Origin: Acidobacteriota bacterium
GTDB taxonomy: Bacteria > Acidobacteriota > UBA6911 > RPQK01 > DATIPO01
Length of the DNA: 64,000 nt
Reading direction: 5' to 3'
Assembly: GCA_035471785.1 (NCBI GenBank)
Contig: DATIPQ010000010.1
Span: forward strand, 29,083-93,082
The position numbers and the translations under genes are program-made. Within the stretch, counting starts at the first letter, position 1, and the number at the start of each line of letters is the position of its first letter. This document shows, one piece after another, positions 7,728 to 16,430 of this stretch. The notes under the pieces are model-generated. The model did no database searches. It was not told the origin of the DNA and saw only the letters and a program-made list of their open reading frames with translations.

Positions 7728-8793
7728 CAGCATCCTCCACAATCAGGCGGCGGAGCTCCGCCAGGCGATCGGCGCCCTCGACCACTTCCAGTCGAATGTC
7801 GTAGTTGCGTTCCTCCCCGGGCTGCAAGAACTCCAGGGTGCCCCTTTTCCGCTCGGCTGCCCGCCCCTCGGTCAGGCAGTTGGCCGGTTCCAGGCCCAAC
7901 GCGTAGACCCGGTCGTTAAAGCAGTTCCATTGAGCGAAGCGCGGCAGGCTGCGTGCGTCGAAGTCGACCATGGCGCCCAGTTCAAGCTGGTGGTTGACGA
8001 CTGCTGCCCGAGCCCGGCCTTGAGGCGTACGTTTCAGCTTATGATAGAACACGTCTTCCGAGAAGCCGGCCGCAGGCGCCGTTACCCGATCCCATTCCGC
8101 CAGGCGTTCATCCGAGGCGGAATCCCGGGCGGTCACCTCTTGGCTGGCCAGCAGCACCGAGGCCCCCTCGTCCACCAGCGGATAGCCGAAATTGAAGTGA
8201 TAGAGGATCATATGAGGAGCCGGGGCCGGCCCTCGGTTGACCACCCGGTCGGAGATCTCCACCCGCGAGTCCCCCAGGCGGGCGCGGTAGGTGCGGTTCA
8301 GGGCGAGGCAGTATTCGAAGGGTTCGTTTTCCTCCACGCAGCCCGTGGCCTCGATGATGAACTCATCTCCCCGCCATCCGGCCGAACAGCCTACCCGGCG
8401 GGCCGGCTGATTGGCGATGCGCCCGTGCAGTCCCAACTGGCGACCTTGGTCCCGGCAGGGCGCGCCCGCCTGGGTCAGTCCGCAGGTGAACATCAGGCCT
8501 CCGCAGGCGCTGTCCAGGAACCCGGCCCCTTCTTCCCTGAAGTAGGAGGGATGGACCACGCCGGCCGGCGACAGCCAGCAAAGAGGATAGCCCCGATACT
8601 CGGCCAATCCGATGTCCATGCCGCGTCCGGCCAGTATCTGCAGCCGCAACCCGCCTCCGGTGCGGAAGTCGAGCGCTTCCACGCCCTCGCTGCGTCCGCC
8701 CTGCAGGCGGCTGCGCTCAACCCCAGCCAACTGCCACCAGTTGCGCACCTTGTCGCGGTCCTTGGAGGAAAACTGCCCGGGCGTGGATTTCAT
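7720..8793 (-). CDS. DUF4432 aldose-1-epimerase-like protein
   Basis: The 357-residue protein resembles the DUF4432 branch of the galactose-mutarotase superfamily, beta-sandwich proteins that bind sugars. Visible features include LQILAGRGMDIGLAEYRG near the N-terminus, LHGRIANQPARRV, and HFNFGYPLVDEG with conserved acidic and histidine residues. A mutarotase role for rhamnose or a related aldose would make sense between an exported rhamnosidase and rhamnose isomerase, but this is inference and the family is poorly characterised. The start ATG at 8793 overlaps the rhamnosidase stop (ATGA). There is no signal peptide, so it is cytoplasmic. Confidence 0.82.
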   Translation of the reverse strand: MKSTPGQFSSKDRDKVRNWWQLAGVERSRLQGGRSEGVEALDFRTGGGLRLQILAGRGMDIGLAEYRGYPLCWLSPAGVVHPSYFREEGAGFLDSACGGLMFTCGLTQAGAPCRDQGRQLGLHGRIANQPARRVGCSAGWRGDEFIIEATGCVEENEPFEYCLALNRTYRARLGDSRVEISDRVVNRGPAPAPHMILYHFNFGYPLVDEGASVLLASQEVTARDSASDERLAEWDRVTAPAAGFSEDVFYHKLKRTPQGRARAAVVNHQLELGAMVDFDARSLPRFAQWNCFNDRVYALGLEPANCLTEGRAAERKRGTLEFLQPGEERNYDIRLEVVEGADRLAELRRLIVEDADG

Positions 8794-11700
8794 GATCCCT
8801 CCTCGGGCAGCAAACGGAAGAAGTAGCGGCCGCCCTCCGGCAGTTGGATGGAGATCCGTCCCTGCCTTCGCTGCCAGGGCAGATCGAGAAGCCGCAGTCC
8901 CTGATCGCTTTCCCGGTAGATCTGCAGGCGGAAGGAAGAGTAAAGGTCGGGCAGGAAAACGCTGGGCCGCTTGCCCGCCGGAGAGGCCAGCCGCAGACTG
9001 AAGGAGTCTTTCTCCCGTGTCCAGGACACGCTGATCTCGCCGCCGTCGCTGAGCGGCACCTTGCCGCGGGCCCAATCCAGGACGTCCCAGTGGTGGGGAC
9101 GGACCTCGAATTGGGCGAAGACCGCCCGGCGCATCTGCACGCCCAGTACCATCTGCGGCAACAGGATGGAAGGCGCGCAGGCCCATCCGTGGGAGCGGCT
9201 GAAATGGGGCGTCCAGTACTCCCAGAAAGTGCCCGGCGGCGTCTCGGCCATCTTCAGCCAGCGCTTAAGCTGCCTCAGGGCATCCCGGTGGCGTCCGCCC
9301 TGGTAAAGCGTCTGCACGACGTAGTAGGAGAAGAAGGGTGTCGCAGACTGGACGATCTCGCGCTCCGGGTCGTGAATCTTATCCAGGATTGCCTGGCGGC
9401 GCTCTTCAGGGGCCACCCCGAAAAGTAGGGCCAGAGTATTGGCTTGCTGACTGACGACCTCAGAGAAGCGCCGGCCTTGACGGGAGTCCCGGTAAAGTCC
9501 CAGCTCGGGGTCCCAGAGCCGGCGGTTGATGGCTGCGGCCACCTGCCCGGCCGTGCTTCGAAAATCAGCGGCCGAGGCCTCGTCCTCCATGAGCCCGGCC
9601 AAGAGGGCGGCCCGGCGCAGCGCTTCAACGTAGTAGGCATTGAGCGCCGTCGACTCTCCGCGCAGGTCCAGTTGCGCCCAGTCTACCCAGAGAAGGTGGG
9701 GGAGATCGGCCAGAAGTCCCTCTTGGTTGCGATGCCCCTCAAACCACTGCATGGCGCGCAGCAGATAAGGATAGAGTTCCTCAACCAGCCCCCGGTCACC
9801 GCTGTAGCGGTAGTATTCCTCCAGCGAGAGGATCCACAAGGCCATGAACTCGGGCGCGACGGCAGGCTCGAAACTGGTGGGATAGGCGGCGTAGGTGATG
9901 CCTTCGGCGGTTTGGGACCGGGCGATGTCGCGCAATCCCTTGCGGACCAGCCGGGGATCCCCCGAGTGGTGGTAGTTGGCCAGGGCCTGTACCCGGGCGT
10001 CTCCCCACCACTGGGTGCGCTCGCGCCAGGGACAATCGATGAAGAGGTCCTCCATGCTCATGCGCAGGGTGTGGAACGAGGCCTGCCAGATGCGGTTCAG
10101 TTCAGGATCGGAGGAAGCAAACTCGCCCTGCTCATCCAGGGGATAGGTGGCCATGCGCAGAGCCGGCAAACGCAGCCGTACCGGTCCCTGAAACTCCCTC
10201 AACTCGACCTGCAGGTAGCGGAAAGCCCGCTTTTCGAAGAGTTCCCAATGGTTGCTGCCGGCGGCCGCCCGGTAGCGGTCGGCGTAATGGGAGGCGGCCC
10301 GGTAGGGATTGAGCGAGTTGCCATCCAGATGCTCGCTGTAGCCCACTTCGACCACACCCGGCCCCGGGCTTTCCAAAGCGAGGATGGGATAGCCGTTGAC
10401 CTCGCGACCCAGATCGAAGACCAGGTAGAGGATCTCGTCCTGGTGGGCCCGAATCAGCCATTCTCCCTCTCCCTGCTGGCTGATTTTGTCCGACCCGGCC
10501 GCCTCGTGCAGAGAAGCCCGCATGACGCGGGCGATGCTCTCGATCTTGCGGGTGAAGGCAGCGGCGTCCTGCCAGCCGCCAAGGTCGAGATCACCCGCCA
10601 GGTAGCTCTTTTGCGGCGGATAGGCCTGATCGAAGTCCTTCCAGATCGGGAACATGCCCAGGATCTTGGTCTTCAGCCTGAGCGGATAGGGCCCGGCGAA
10701 GACCCAGGAAGGCGAGTCCGGCCCGCCGCTGCGAAAGCGGATGGGATCGGGGTCGCGCCAACTGATGGCCAAAGAGGTGCCGGCCACGGCCTTGACCAGA
10801 AGCCGGTTCCAGCCTCGGCTCAAATCAGCCTGAGCGGTCGCGGAGGCGCCTCCCGTCTCTCTTGGACGGTGGCGCAGGACCCTTCGGCCGCCTACCCAGA
10901 GGTCAAGATCACGGTCGGATTCCAGCGTCAGCGTAACGGTGCGGTCTTGGTCGCTGTGCAGCCGGCTGTAGAGGTAGACCAGGCGTCCGGGAGCTGTTTC
11001 GGGGCCGGCCCCGCCCACCGCAGGAGCCGAACCCAAGCGGGCCAGGTCGATGACGGTTTCCTGCAAGGTGGGGATGACGCGTCCCCAGGCGACGGCCCCG
11101 GTGGCGGTGACGATCTCGTCGGTCTCCAAGGGTATTTCGCGGGGCAGCAGCCGCTCGAAGGGCGGACGCCGGGGCGGTCCCACGGCCAGGGCTGGCGGCC
11201 AGGAAGAGTGGTCCAGAGCGGGCTGCGCCCAGCGCTTCTCGGAGGGATCGGCGGTTGCGTCGTAGACTTCGTTGAATCCCAGTTGCTGATTGATGCGCCG
11301 CGAACTGTCGAGGTGGTTGCGGCTGGGGCGCACCTTCCAGGAGGCATCGCTGTTCAGTCGCCAGGGATTGCCCTCGGGGGTCCCCGAGGCTTCCACCAGC
11401 AGCCCCGGCCTGCCGGGGATGTAGGAGAAGTGTCCCTCGCCCAGCCAGTGGACCTTGACGGCGATCAGGTTGCGTCCGGGACGCAGATGGCGAGCCGCCT
11501 CCTGGCCGTACTCGTCATAAGGTTTCCAGCGGGGATCGCTGCGCGCCGGTCCGCGGCCCACCGTGTGGCCGTTGACCGTCAGCAGGTAGAAGCTGTCGGC
11601 CGTGATGCGCAAACGAAAATCGTCGGGAACGGCCGGCAACTGAAAATCCTTGCGGAAATAGACGAAGAGATCCCTCTGGCGGGGAGGGTCGGAGAGCCAG

Positions 11701-11813
11701 ATCCAGGTACTGTCCGCGAAAGGGTCGTCCAGGGACGCTCGGGAAGCCAAGCCCAGGGGCAGCCACATCATGAGGACCGTCAAGGCCCCGATGACCCGAA
11801 TGAGACGCTTCAC
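8790..11813 (-). CDS. exported alpha-L-rhamnosidase-like glycoside hydrolase (GH78-type)
   Basis: The 1007-residue protein begins with a signal peptide (MKRLIRVIGALTVLMMWLPLGLA). It then shows N-terminal beta-sandwich domains of the rhamnosidase type (VYFRKDFQL, TVNGHTVGRGPARSDPRWKPYDEY), a middle galactose-binding-like region, and an (alpha/alpha)6 catalytic barrel. The barrel signature is DCPWRERTQWWGDARVQA near residues 592-608. A C-terminal beta-sandwich follows. It would release terminal L-rhamnose from glycans outside the cytoplasm. The signature is the DCPWRE variant rather than the classical DCPxRDERxGWxGD, so exact GH78 membership should be read with care. ATG overlaps the upstream dehydrogenase stop. 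Confidence 0.87.
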   Translation of the reverse strand: MKRLIRVIGALTVLMMWLPLGLASRASLDDPFADSTWIWLSDPPRQRDLFVYFRKDFQLPAVPDDFRLRITADSFYLLTVNGHTVGRGPARSDPRWKPYDEYGQEAARHLRPGRNLIAVKVHWLGEGHFSYIPGRPGLLVEASGTPEGNPWRLNSDASWKVRPSRNHLDSSRRINQQLGFNEVYDATADPSEKRWAQPALDHSSWPPALAVGPPRRPPFERLLPREIPLETDEIVTATGAVAWGRVIPTLQETVIDLARLGSAPAVGGAGPETAPGRLVYLYSRLHSDQDRTVTLTLESDRDLDLWVGGRRVLRHRPRETGGASATAQADLSRGWNRLLVKAVAGTSLAISWRDPDPIRFRSGGPDSPSWVFAGPYPLRLKTKILGMFPIWKDFDQAYPPQKSYLAGDLDLGGWQDAAAFTRKIESIARVMRASLHEAAGSDKISQQGEGEWLIRAHQDEILYLVFDLGREVNGYPILALESPGPGVVEVGYSEHLDGNSLNPYRAASHYADRYRAAAGSNHWELFEKRAFRYLQVELREFQGPVRLRLPALRMATYPLDEQGEFASSDPELNRIWQASFHTLRMSMEDLFIDCPWRERTQWWGDARVQALANYHHSGDPRLVRKGLRDIARSQTAEGITYAAYPTSFEPAVAPEFMALWILSLEEYYRYSGDRGLVEELYPYLLRAMQWFEGHRNQEGLLADLPHLLWVDWAQLDLRGESTALNAYYVEALRRAALLAGLMEDEASAADFRSTAGQVAAAINRRLWDPELGLYRDSRQGRRFSEVVSQQANTLALLFGVAPEERRQAILDKIHDPEREIVQSATPFFSYYVVQTLYQGGRHRDALRQLKRWLKMAETPPGTFWEYWTPHFSRSHGWACAPSILLPQMVLGVQMRRAVFAQFEVRPHHWDVLDWARGKVPLSDGGEISVSWTREKDSFSLRLASPAGKRPSVFLPDLYSSFRLQIYRESDQGLRLLDLPWQRRQGRISIQLPEGGRYFFRLLPEEGS

Positions 11814-12886
11814 GATGTCTCCTTCCGCGCCTGACGGGCCGTCTCCAGGCGTTCTCGGGCCATGTGCAGGGCCGCCTTTTGAGTGGAAATGCCGTGTTCT
11901 AGGGAAATGTCGAGAAGGCGCTCGATGCGGTCGGGGATCTTGCGGATCTGCTCCTCGACGCGGTCGGCGTCGTATCCCTGCGGGTCGAGCATGGCCAGAT
12001 TGTCGATGGCCCCCCCGGCATTGATCACGAAGTCCGGGAGATAAGCGATCTGGCGCTCATGGAGCCGCTCCGCATCGCCGTCCTGGCCCAGTTGATTGTT
12101 GGCGGAGCCGGCCACAACCCGGCAGCGCAAGCTCTCGACGGTGCGGCTGTTAAGAACGCCGCCCAAGGCGCAGGGGGCGAACACGTCACAGTCCGTGCGG
12201 TAGATTTCTTGAGGCTCGATCACCTCGGCTCCGAGTTGGCCCGCCGCTTCCTGAGCCTTGCCAGGGTCCACTTCGGAGACAACCAGACGCGCACCTTCGC
12301 GGGCCAGGGCCCGAGCCAGTTTCATGCCCACATGGCCCAGTCCCTGCACGGCTACTCGAACGCCCTCCAGATCGTCCTTGCCCACCACCCTGCGCAGACA
12401 GGCTTTCATGCCCAGGCGTACGCCTAAAGCCGTCTGAGCCGAAGTTTCGGGCTTGTCCATTCCGGCGGCGGGCAAGCCCACCACCCAGCGGGTGGTCTGG
12501 GAGATCCAGCGCAACTGCTCGTCGCCGGTACCCACGTCCTCGCCGGTCACGAAATGTCCCTGAAAACGGTCGATGAAGCGTCCCAGCGCCCGGTATTGCT
12601 CCCGGCGGGGAGCGGCTCCCGGCTCGGCCAGCATGACGATCTTGCCTCCGCCATTGTTGAGGCCCGCCGCCGAGCACTTGAGCGTCATGCCCTCGGAAAG
12701 CCTGAGGACGTCCTGCAAGGCCTCTTCTTCGTCGGCGTAAGCCCAGCGCCGGGTTCCCCCGGCCGCCGGACCTAAAGTGGTGTCGTGAAAGGCGATCAGG
12801 GCCCGCAGTCCCGACCCGCGGTCGCGACAAAAGTAAACGGCTTCATGCCCGCGTCTTTGAAGGCGGTCAAAGTAAGGAGTCTTCAC
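11810..12886 (-). CDS. Glu/Leu/Phe/Val dehydrogenase, leucine-dehydrogenase-like
   Basis: The 358-residue protein belongs to the amino-acid dehydrogenase family and is closest in pattern to leucine dehydrogenase. The substrate-domain motif GLNNGGGKIVM carries the catalytic lysine, TGEDVGT follows, and VAVQGLGHVGMKLA is the NAD-binding turn. It would interconvert branched-chain amino acids and 2-oxo acids. GTG at 12886 was chosen because it gives the usual family N-terminus and has GGGAG just upstream. It overlaps the E1-alpha gene by 20 bp. The pairing with a 2-oxoacid dehydrogenase subunit suggests branched-chain metabolism, an unexpected start for a rhamnose operon. Confidence 0.88.
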   Translation of the reverse strand: MKTPYFDRLQRRGHEAVYFCRDRGSGLRALIAFHDTTLGPAAGGTRRWAYADEEEALQDVLRLSEGMTLKCSAAGLNNGGGKIVMLAEPGAAPRREQYRALGRFIDRFQGHFVTGEDVGTGDEQLRWISQTTRWVVGLPAAGMDKPETSAQTALGVRLGMKACLRRVVGKDDLEGVRVAVQGLGHVGMKLARALAREGARLVVSEVDPGKAQEAAGQLGAEVIEPQEIYRTDCDVFAPCALGGVLNSRTVESLRCRVVAGSANNQLGQDGDAERLHERQIAYLPDFVINAGGAIDNLAMLDPQGYDADRVEEQIRKIPDRIERLLDISLEHGISTQKAALHMARERLETARQARKETS

Positions 12887-13943
12887 GTTGCTCCCGCAGA
12901 TGAGAGGGCAAGCGATCATAGACGCCCTCGAAAAGGGTTTCACGGTCAGGTGCACCGACCTCGGCGGCCCAATCGAAGTCCGCCTTCAATCGGGCTTCCA
13001 TCTCTCCTCGCCGGCGGTCTTCTTCATCTTCCGCGAGAAGGCCGCTGTCGAGCAAGAAGCGCTTCATGCGCAAGAGCGGGTCGTGGCGGGCCCAGGACTC
13101 GCGCAGCCCCTCCGGCTGGTAGGCCGAAGGATCGTCCGAAGTGGAATGGGCGCCCAGACGGAACATGACGGCCTCGATCAGGGCCGGACGGTTGTGGCGG
13201 CGGGCGTTGCGGGCCAGCCGCCGACACTGGCAATAGACTTCAAGAAGGTTGGTGCCGTCCACCCTGACGCCTTCCAATCCATAGGCGCGGGATTTCCCCG
13301 CAATGTCTTCGGAGGCGGTCTGCATCTTCAGGGGCACCGAGATGGCCCACTGGTTGTTGCGGCAAAAGAAAAGGACGGGGACGCCGTAAACCCCCGCGAA
13401 ATTCAAGCCCACGTGAAAGTCCCCGGTGGAGGTAGTGCCCTCTCCGAAATAGGCCACCGCCAATCCGGGCTTCTTCTGGATCTTCAGGCCCAAGGCATAT
13501 CCGACGGCCTGGGGAATCTGCGTCCCTACCGGACTGGAGCCGCTGACCACGTTGATCTCGGCGGCGCTGAAATGGAGCGGCATCTGGCGTCCCAGCGCGG
13601 TGTCCCGGCGGTTGCCCAGGAGCTGGCAAAAAAAGGCCCGCGGGGAATAGCCGCGGTAAAAGGCGGCTGCCAGTTCGCGGTAGCTGGGAAAAATCACGTC
13701 CTCCGGGTGCAGGGCCGCGGCGGATCCCACCACAGCGGCTTCCTCTCCCGATGATCCCGCGTAGAAGGCCAGGCGTCCCTGCCGCTGCAAACGCAGGCAC
13801 AGTTCGTCCACCAGGCGGGTCTTAAGCATGGCCCAGTAAGCCTGGAGCGGGTCAAACTCACCGTCCGCCTGCGCTTCTTCCAGCAAATCTCGAGAATAAG
13901 GCGTCAGCTCCGGCATAGAAGCGACCCCGGGTGTTTCCTGCAT
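12867..13943 (-). CDS. 2-oxoacid dehydrogenase E1 component, alpha subunit (branched-chain type)
   Basis: The 358-residue protein is a thiamine-diphosphate-dependent E1-alpha. It has the TPP/Mg motif GEGTTSTGDFHVGLNFAGVY ending in CRNNQWAIS and the LGAHSTSDDPSAY loop typical of branched-chain 2-oxoacid dehydrogenases. Normally it works with an E1-beta subunit and the E2 and E3 components; none is encoded nearby. The ATG at 13943 lies only 7 bp beyond the proposed -10 box, implying a leaderless mRNA. An in-frame ATG at 13916 (MPELTPYSRDLL) is an alternative start with better family fit. It is the first gene of the 12-gene minus-strand operon. Confidence 0.87.
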   Translation of the reverse strand: MQETPGVASMPELTPYSRDLLEEAQADGEFDPLQAYWAMLKTRLVDELCLRLQRQGRLAFYAGSSGEEAAVVGSAAALHPEDVIFPSYRELAAAFYRGYSPRAFFCQLLGNRRDTALGRQMPLHFSAAEINVVSGSSPVGTQIPQAVGYALGLKIQKKPGLAVAYFGEGTTSTGDFHVGLNFAGVYGVPVLFFCRNNQWAISVPLKMQTASEDIAGKSRAYGLEGVRVDGTNLLEVYCQCRRLARNARRHNRPALIEAVMFRLGAHSTSDDPSAYQPEGLRESWARHDPLLRMKRFLLDSGLLAEDEEDRRRGEMEARLKADFDWAAEVGAPDRETLFEGVYDRLPSHLREQREDSLL

Positions 13944-13949
13944 CGGCCG

Positions 13950-14001
13950 AGCCTAGTAGATATTGTTTCTCCTGTCAAGGAGTCGACGAAACTTAGTTTC
14001 T
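13950..14001 (-). promoter_or_regulatory. promoter and palindromic operator of the rhamnose operon (site A)
   Basis: On the minus strand TTGACA (13973-13978) and TAGGCT (13950-13955) are separated by exactly 17 bp and point at the E1-alpha start. Ten bases upstream of the -35 box lies the exact core GAAACTTAGTTTC (13988-14000), one of the seven related palindromes in this island. Position just upstream of -35 differs from the other copies, which lie at or after -10, so this copy might act as an activator site or a weaker repressor site. Confidence 0.65.
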
Positions 14002-14017
14002 TATCATTCATGGATGC

Positions 14018-14800
14018 TTAGGTGGCGGTCCACCCCCCGTCTACGAAGAGCAGACTTCCCGTCACATAGGAGGCTTCCTGAGAAGCCAGAAAAAGAATGG
14101 CGGCGGCCGCTTCACGGCATTGGCCGATCCGCCTGAGGGCGGTTTTCTCTTCGATGTCGCGCCTGATTTCCGGCTGCTCCCGCAATACTTCAGCCACTGG
14201 CGGAGACTCGATGGATCCGGGACAAACCGCATTGACGCGGATGCCGTGGGGCCCGTAGTCCCAGGCCATGGCGCGTGTCAACTGGACCACGCCCCCCTTG
14301 GAGGCGATGTAAGGGGCGTAGTTGGGCTGGGCCACCACGGCCAGTACCGAAGCCGTGTTCACGATGCTGCCCCGGCCCGCTTTCATCATGAGGGGAAGGG
14401 CGGCCCGGCAACAATGGAACATTCCTGTCAGGTTGACGGACAAAGTCTTGTCCCAAGTTTCTTGCTGAACCTCGGTCACCGAGCCCGTTCCGTGCAGATA
14501 GGCGGCGTTGTTGCAAAGAATGTCCAAGCCTCCGAAGGTTTCCGCTGTTTGCTCGATCAGAAACCTCACGGCGGCGGCGTCCGCCACATCGGTGGGAATG
14601 AAGCGAACCAGGCCGCCCGCCTCCTCGATGAAATCCGCCGTGCGGCGCCCCCCTTCCCGGTCGATGTCGCCGATCACCACCGAGGCGCCCTCGGCGGCCA
14701 GCCCCTGGGCCGTGGCTTGGCCAATCCCCGAAGCGCCGCCCGTGACCACGGCCACGCAGCCGTCAAAGCGCCTGCGGGACGGAGTTGACTGAGATGCCAT
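14018..14800 (-). CDS. SDR-family oxidoreductase, possible deoxyhexose dehydrogenase
   Basis: The 260-residue classical SDR has TGGASGIG near residue 21, the acidic IGDIDREGG that favours NAD, NNAAYLHG, the catalytic YIASK and a C-terminal YVTGSLLFVDGGW. Its substrate is not evident. As the neighbour of a lactonase and a sugar-acid dehydratase it could be the first, aldose 1-dehydrogenase step of an oxidative rhamnose or fucose pathway; this is inference. It is transcribed away from the glycosidase gene at 14862. Its promoter (TTGAAA-17 bp-GATAAT on the minus strand) has the palindrome of site B over its -35 box. Confidence 0.9.
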   Translation of the reverse strand: MASQSTPSRRRFDGCVAVVTGGASGIGQATAQGLAAEGASVVIGDIDREGGRRTADFIEEAGGLVRFIPTDVADAAAVRFLIEQTAETFGGLDILCNNAAYLHGTGSVTEVQQETWDKTLSVNLTGMFHCCRAALPLMMKAGRGSIVNTASVLAVVAQPNYAPYIASKGGVVQLTRAMAWDYGPHGIRVNAVCPGSIESPPVAEVLREQPEIRRDIEEKTALRRIGQCREAAAAILFLASQEASYVTGSLLFVDGGWTAT

Positions 14801-14824
14801 CTATTCTCCCCTTTCAATGCCCGC

Positions 14825-14877
14825 TTTCAATGCCGCCCTCCGATAGGCTATTATCGTCCTCATGAAACAAAGTTTCA
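14825..14877. promoter_or_regulatory. divergent promoter region with palindromic operator (site B)
   Basis: TGAAACAAAGTTTCA (14863-14877) is a perfect 6+6 palindrome and a one-base variant of the island consensus. On the minus strand its TTGAAA forms a -35 box with GATAAT 17 bp on, directed at the SDR gene. On the plus strand TTTCAA and TATTAT (14849-14854) are directed at the glycosidase, placing the site on the probable start point. One bound protein could therefore control both genes. Confidence 0.6.
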
Positions 14878-16352
14878 AGCTTTTGTCCAGAAAAAAAGGG
14901 CCTCTCCGGGTCATGCGGGTGCTGCTGGCGCTGTTCGGACTGGTGCTGACGATGGGTTGCCTGCAGGCCCAAGAGCAGGCCGAGAGCAGCAAGACGCGCT
15001 TCGGGACGACCGCTTTCATGGCCTTTGAGGACAAGGACGGCTCTTTCCCCTTCGCCCGTCCGGCGCCCGCCGACCGCGCCATTTACCTGGATCTGGCCCG
15101 CCAAGCGGGCTTGACCGACCTTCGCGAAGCAGTCATGCAGTGGGGACTTGTGGAAGCGCAAAGGGGCGCCGAGTATGACTTCACCTCTGTGGACGACCTG
15201 GTGTTGCAGGCCGGTGAGCGGGGAATCGAGGTTCTGGGCATTTTCACCGGGCTTCCCGTGTGGGCCACCCTTCCCCCCGGCCAGCAAGGAGACGGACACG
15301 CCTTCAACATGTCTCCCCAGGACCCCCGCACCTGGCTTCCCCGCAGGGAGTTCGAGGCCGACTTCAGGGGATTCGTCTCAGCCGCCGTGCACCGCTACGG
15401 ATCGACCTCGACGCTGCAGGGTCTTGAAAAGCCCATCCGCTACTGGGAGTTCTACAATGAAGTGGACGGGGGCTGGTGGCAGGATCCCGAACAGCATGCC
15501 TATTGGCTCAAGGCTTTCACGGAAGAAGTCAAAAAGGCCGATCCCCAAGCCCGCGTGGTGTTGGCAGGACTGGCTTCGGCCGCCATCCGGGTGGCCAATC
15601 CGCCCCACCGTCACAACCCGGCCTATCTGGAAGAGCTGCTCGACCAGGAAAACCTGAAAGGGCCGGGCTATCCCTATTTCGACGTGGTCAACCTGCACAA
15701 CTATCCCATGATCTACGGCGGACGCCCCCTCTCGGGATCGGTGCTGGAGGCCTTCCGCAGCAACAATCCTCAACTCGAGGCCAAAGGCGTGCTGACGGGA
15801 TACCAGCCGCTGCTGCACTCTCTGCAGGTGATGAAAGCCTACGTGCAGCGCGTGCTGGACGCTCGAAACCTGGAAATGCCGGTCTGGCTGACCGAAATCG
15901 GAGACGATTCCCGCTACACGGGCCGCCGGGAACAGGCCTCGCGGCTGGTCAAGTACCTGCTGCACGCCTCCTGGCTGGGCTTTCAGCGCGTCTATCAGTT
16001 CTGCCTCTATGACCTGGGCACCGAGGAGGGCCAGGGACAATGGGGTCTGGTGGAACTCAACCAACCCGGCAATCCCCCCGAAGCAAAGCCGGCTTTCCCG
16101 GCCGTCAAGACCTTCCTTCAGACCCATGCCCGCGCCCGCGGCGTGGAGCGGCTGGCTCCCGGGGTCTACCGGCTGGTCATGCAAGAGGGGCCGGACGCCT
16201 ACTATCTCTGGCAGGACTCCAGGGCGCCCGCCCTGCTGCCGCCTGAGATCCGCGGCACCGTCCACACCGTCGACCTGGGGGGCCAGGCCCGGGACCGGCC
16301 GGCTCAGGATCTCAACCTGACCTCCGAGCCATTGCTGGTCATTCCCCAGTGA
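14862..16352 (+). CDS. exported glycoside hydrolase, clan GH-A-like TIM barrel (GH39-like)
   Basis: The 496-residue protein has a signal sequence ending in LALFGLVLTMGCLQA, possibly a lipobox, followed by a (beta/alpha)8 barrel. Two glutamates sit where retaining clan GH-A enzymes carry their catalytic pair: E200 in YWEFYNEVDGGW after a beta-strand, and E345 in VWLTEIGDD. Overall pattern recalls GH39 xylosidases/iduronidases, but I cannot fix the family. The ATG at 14862 lies inside the palindrome of site B and has no Shine-Dalgarno sequence. A leaderless mRNA, or a start at the in-frame ATG 14913, are both possible. It probably trims glycans in the periplasm or at the cell surface. Confidence 0.72.
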   Translation: MKQSFKLLSRKKGPLRVMRVLLALFGLVLTMGCLQAQEQAESSKTRFGTTAFMAFEDKDGSFPFARPAPADRAIYLDLARQAGLTDLREAVMQWGLVEAQRGAEYDFTSVDDLVLQAGERGIEVLGIFTGLPVWATLPPGQQGDGHAFNMSPQDPRTWLPRREFEADFRGFVSAAVHRYGSTSTLQGLEKPIRYWEFYNEVDGGWWQDPEQHAYWLKAFTEEVKKADPQARVVLAGLASAAIRVANPPHRHNPAYLEELLDQENLKGPGYPYFDVVNLHNYPMIYGGRPLSGSVLEAFRSNNPQLEAKGVLTGYQPLLHSLQVMKAYVQRVLDARNLEMPVWLTEIGDDSRYTGRREQASRLVKYLLHASWLGFQRVYQFCLYDLGTEEGQGQWGLVELNQPGNPPEAKPAFPAVKTFLQTHARARGVERLAPGVYRLVMQEGPDAYYLWQDSRAPALLPPEIRGTVHTVDLGGQARDRPAQDLNLTSEPLLVIPQ

Positions 16353-16430
16353 AATGTTCAGGGCCGCCGGTCCCTTCGTGAGTTGGCCGCTGAAAGTTGA
16401 AAGTAGTTGGAAGTCAGCCGGCTGAGGCGC

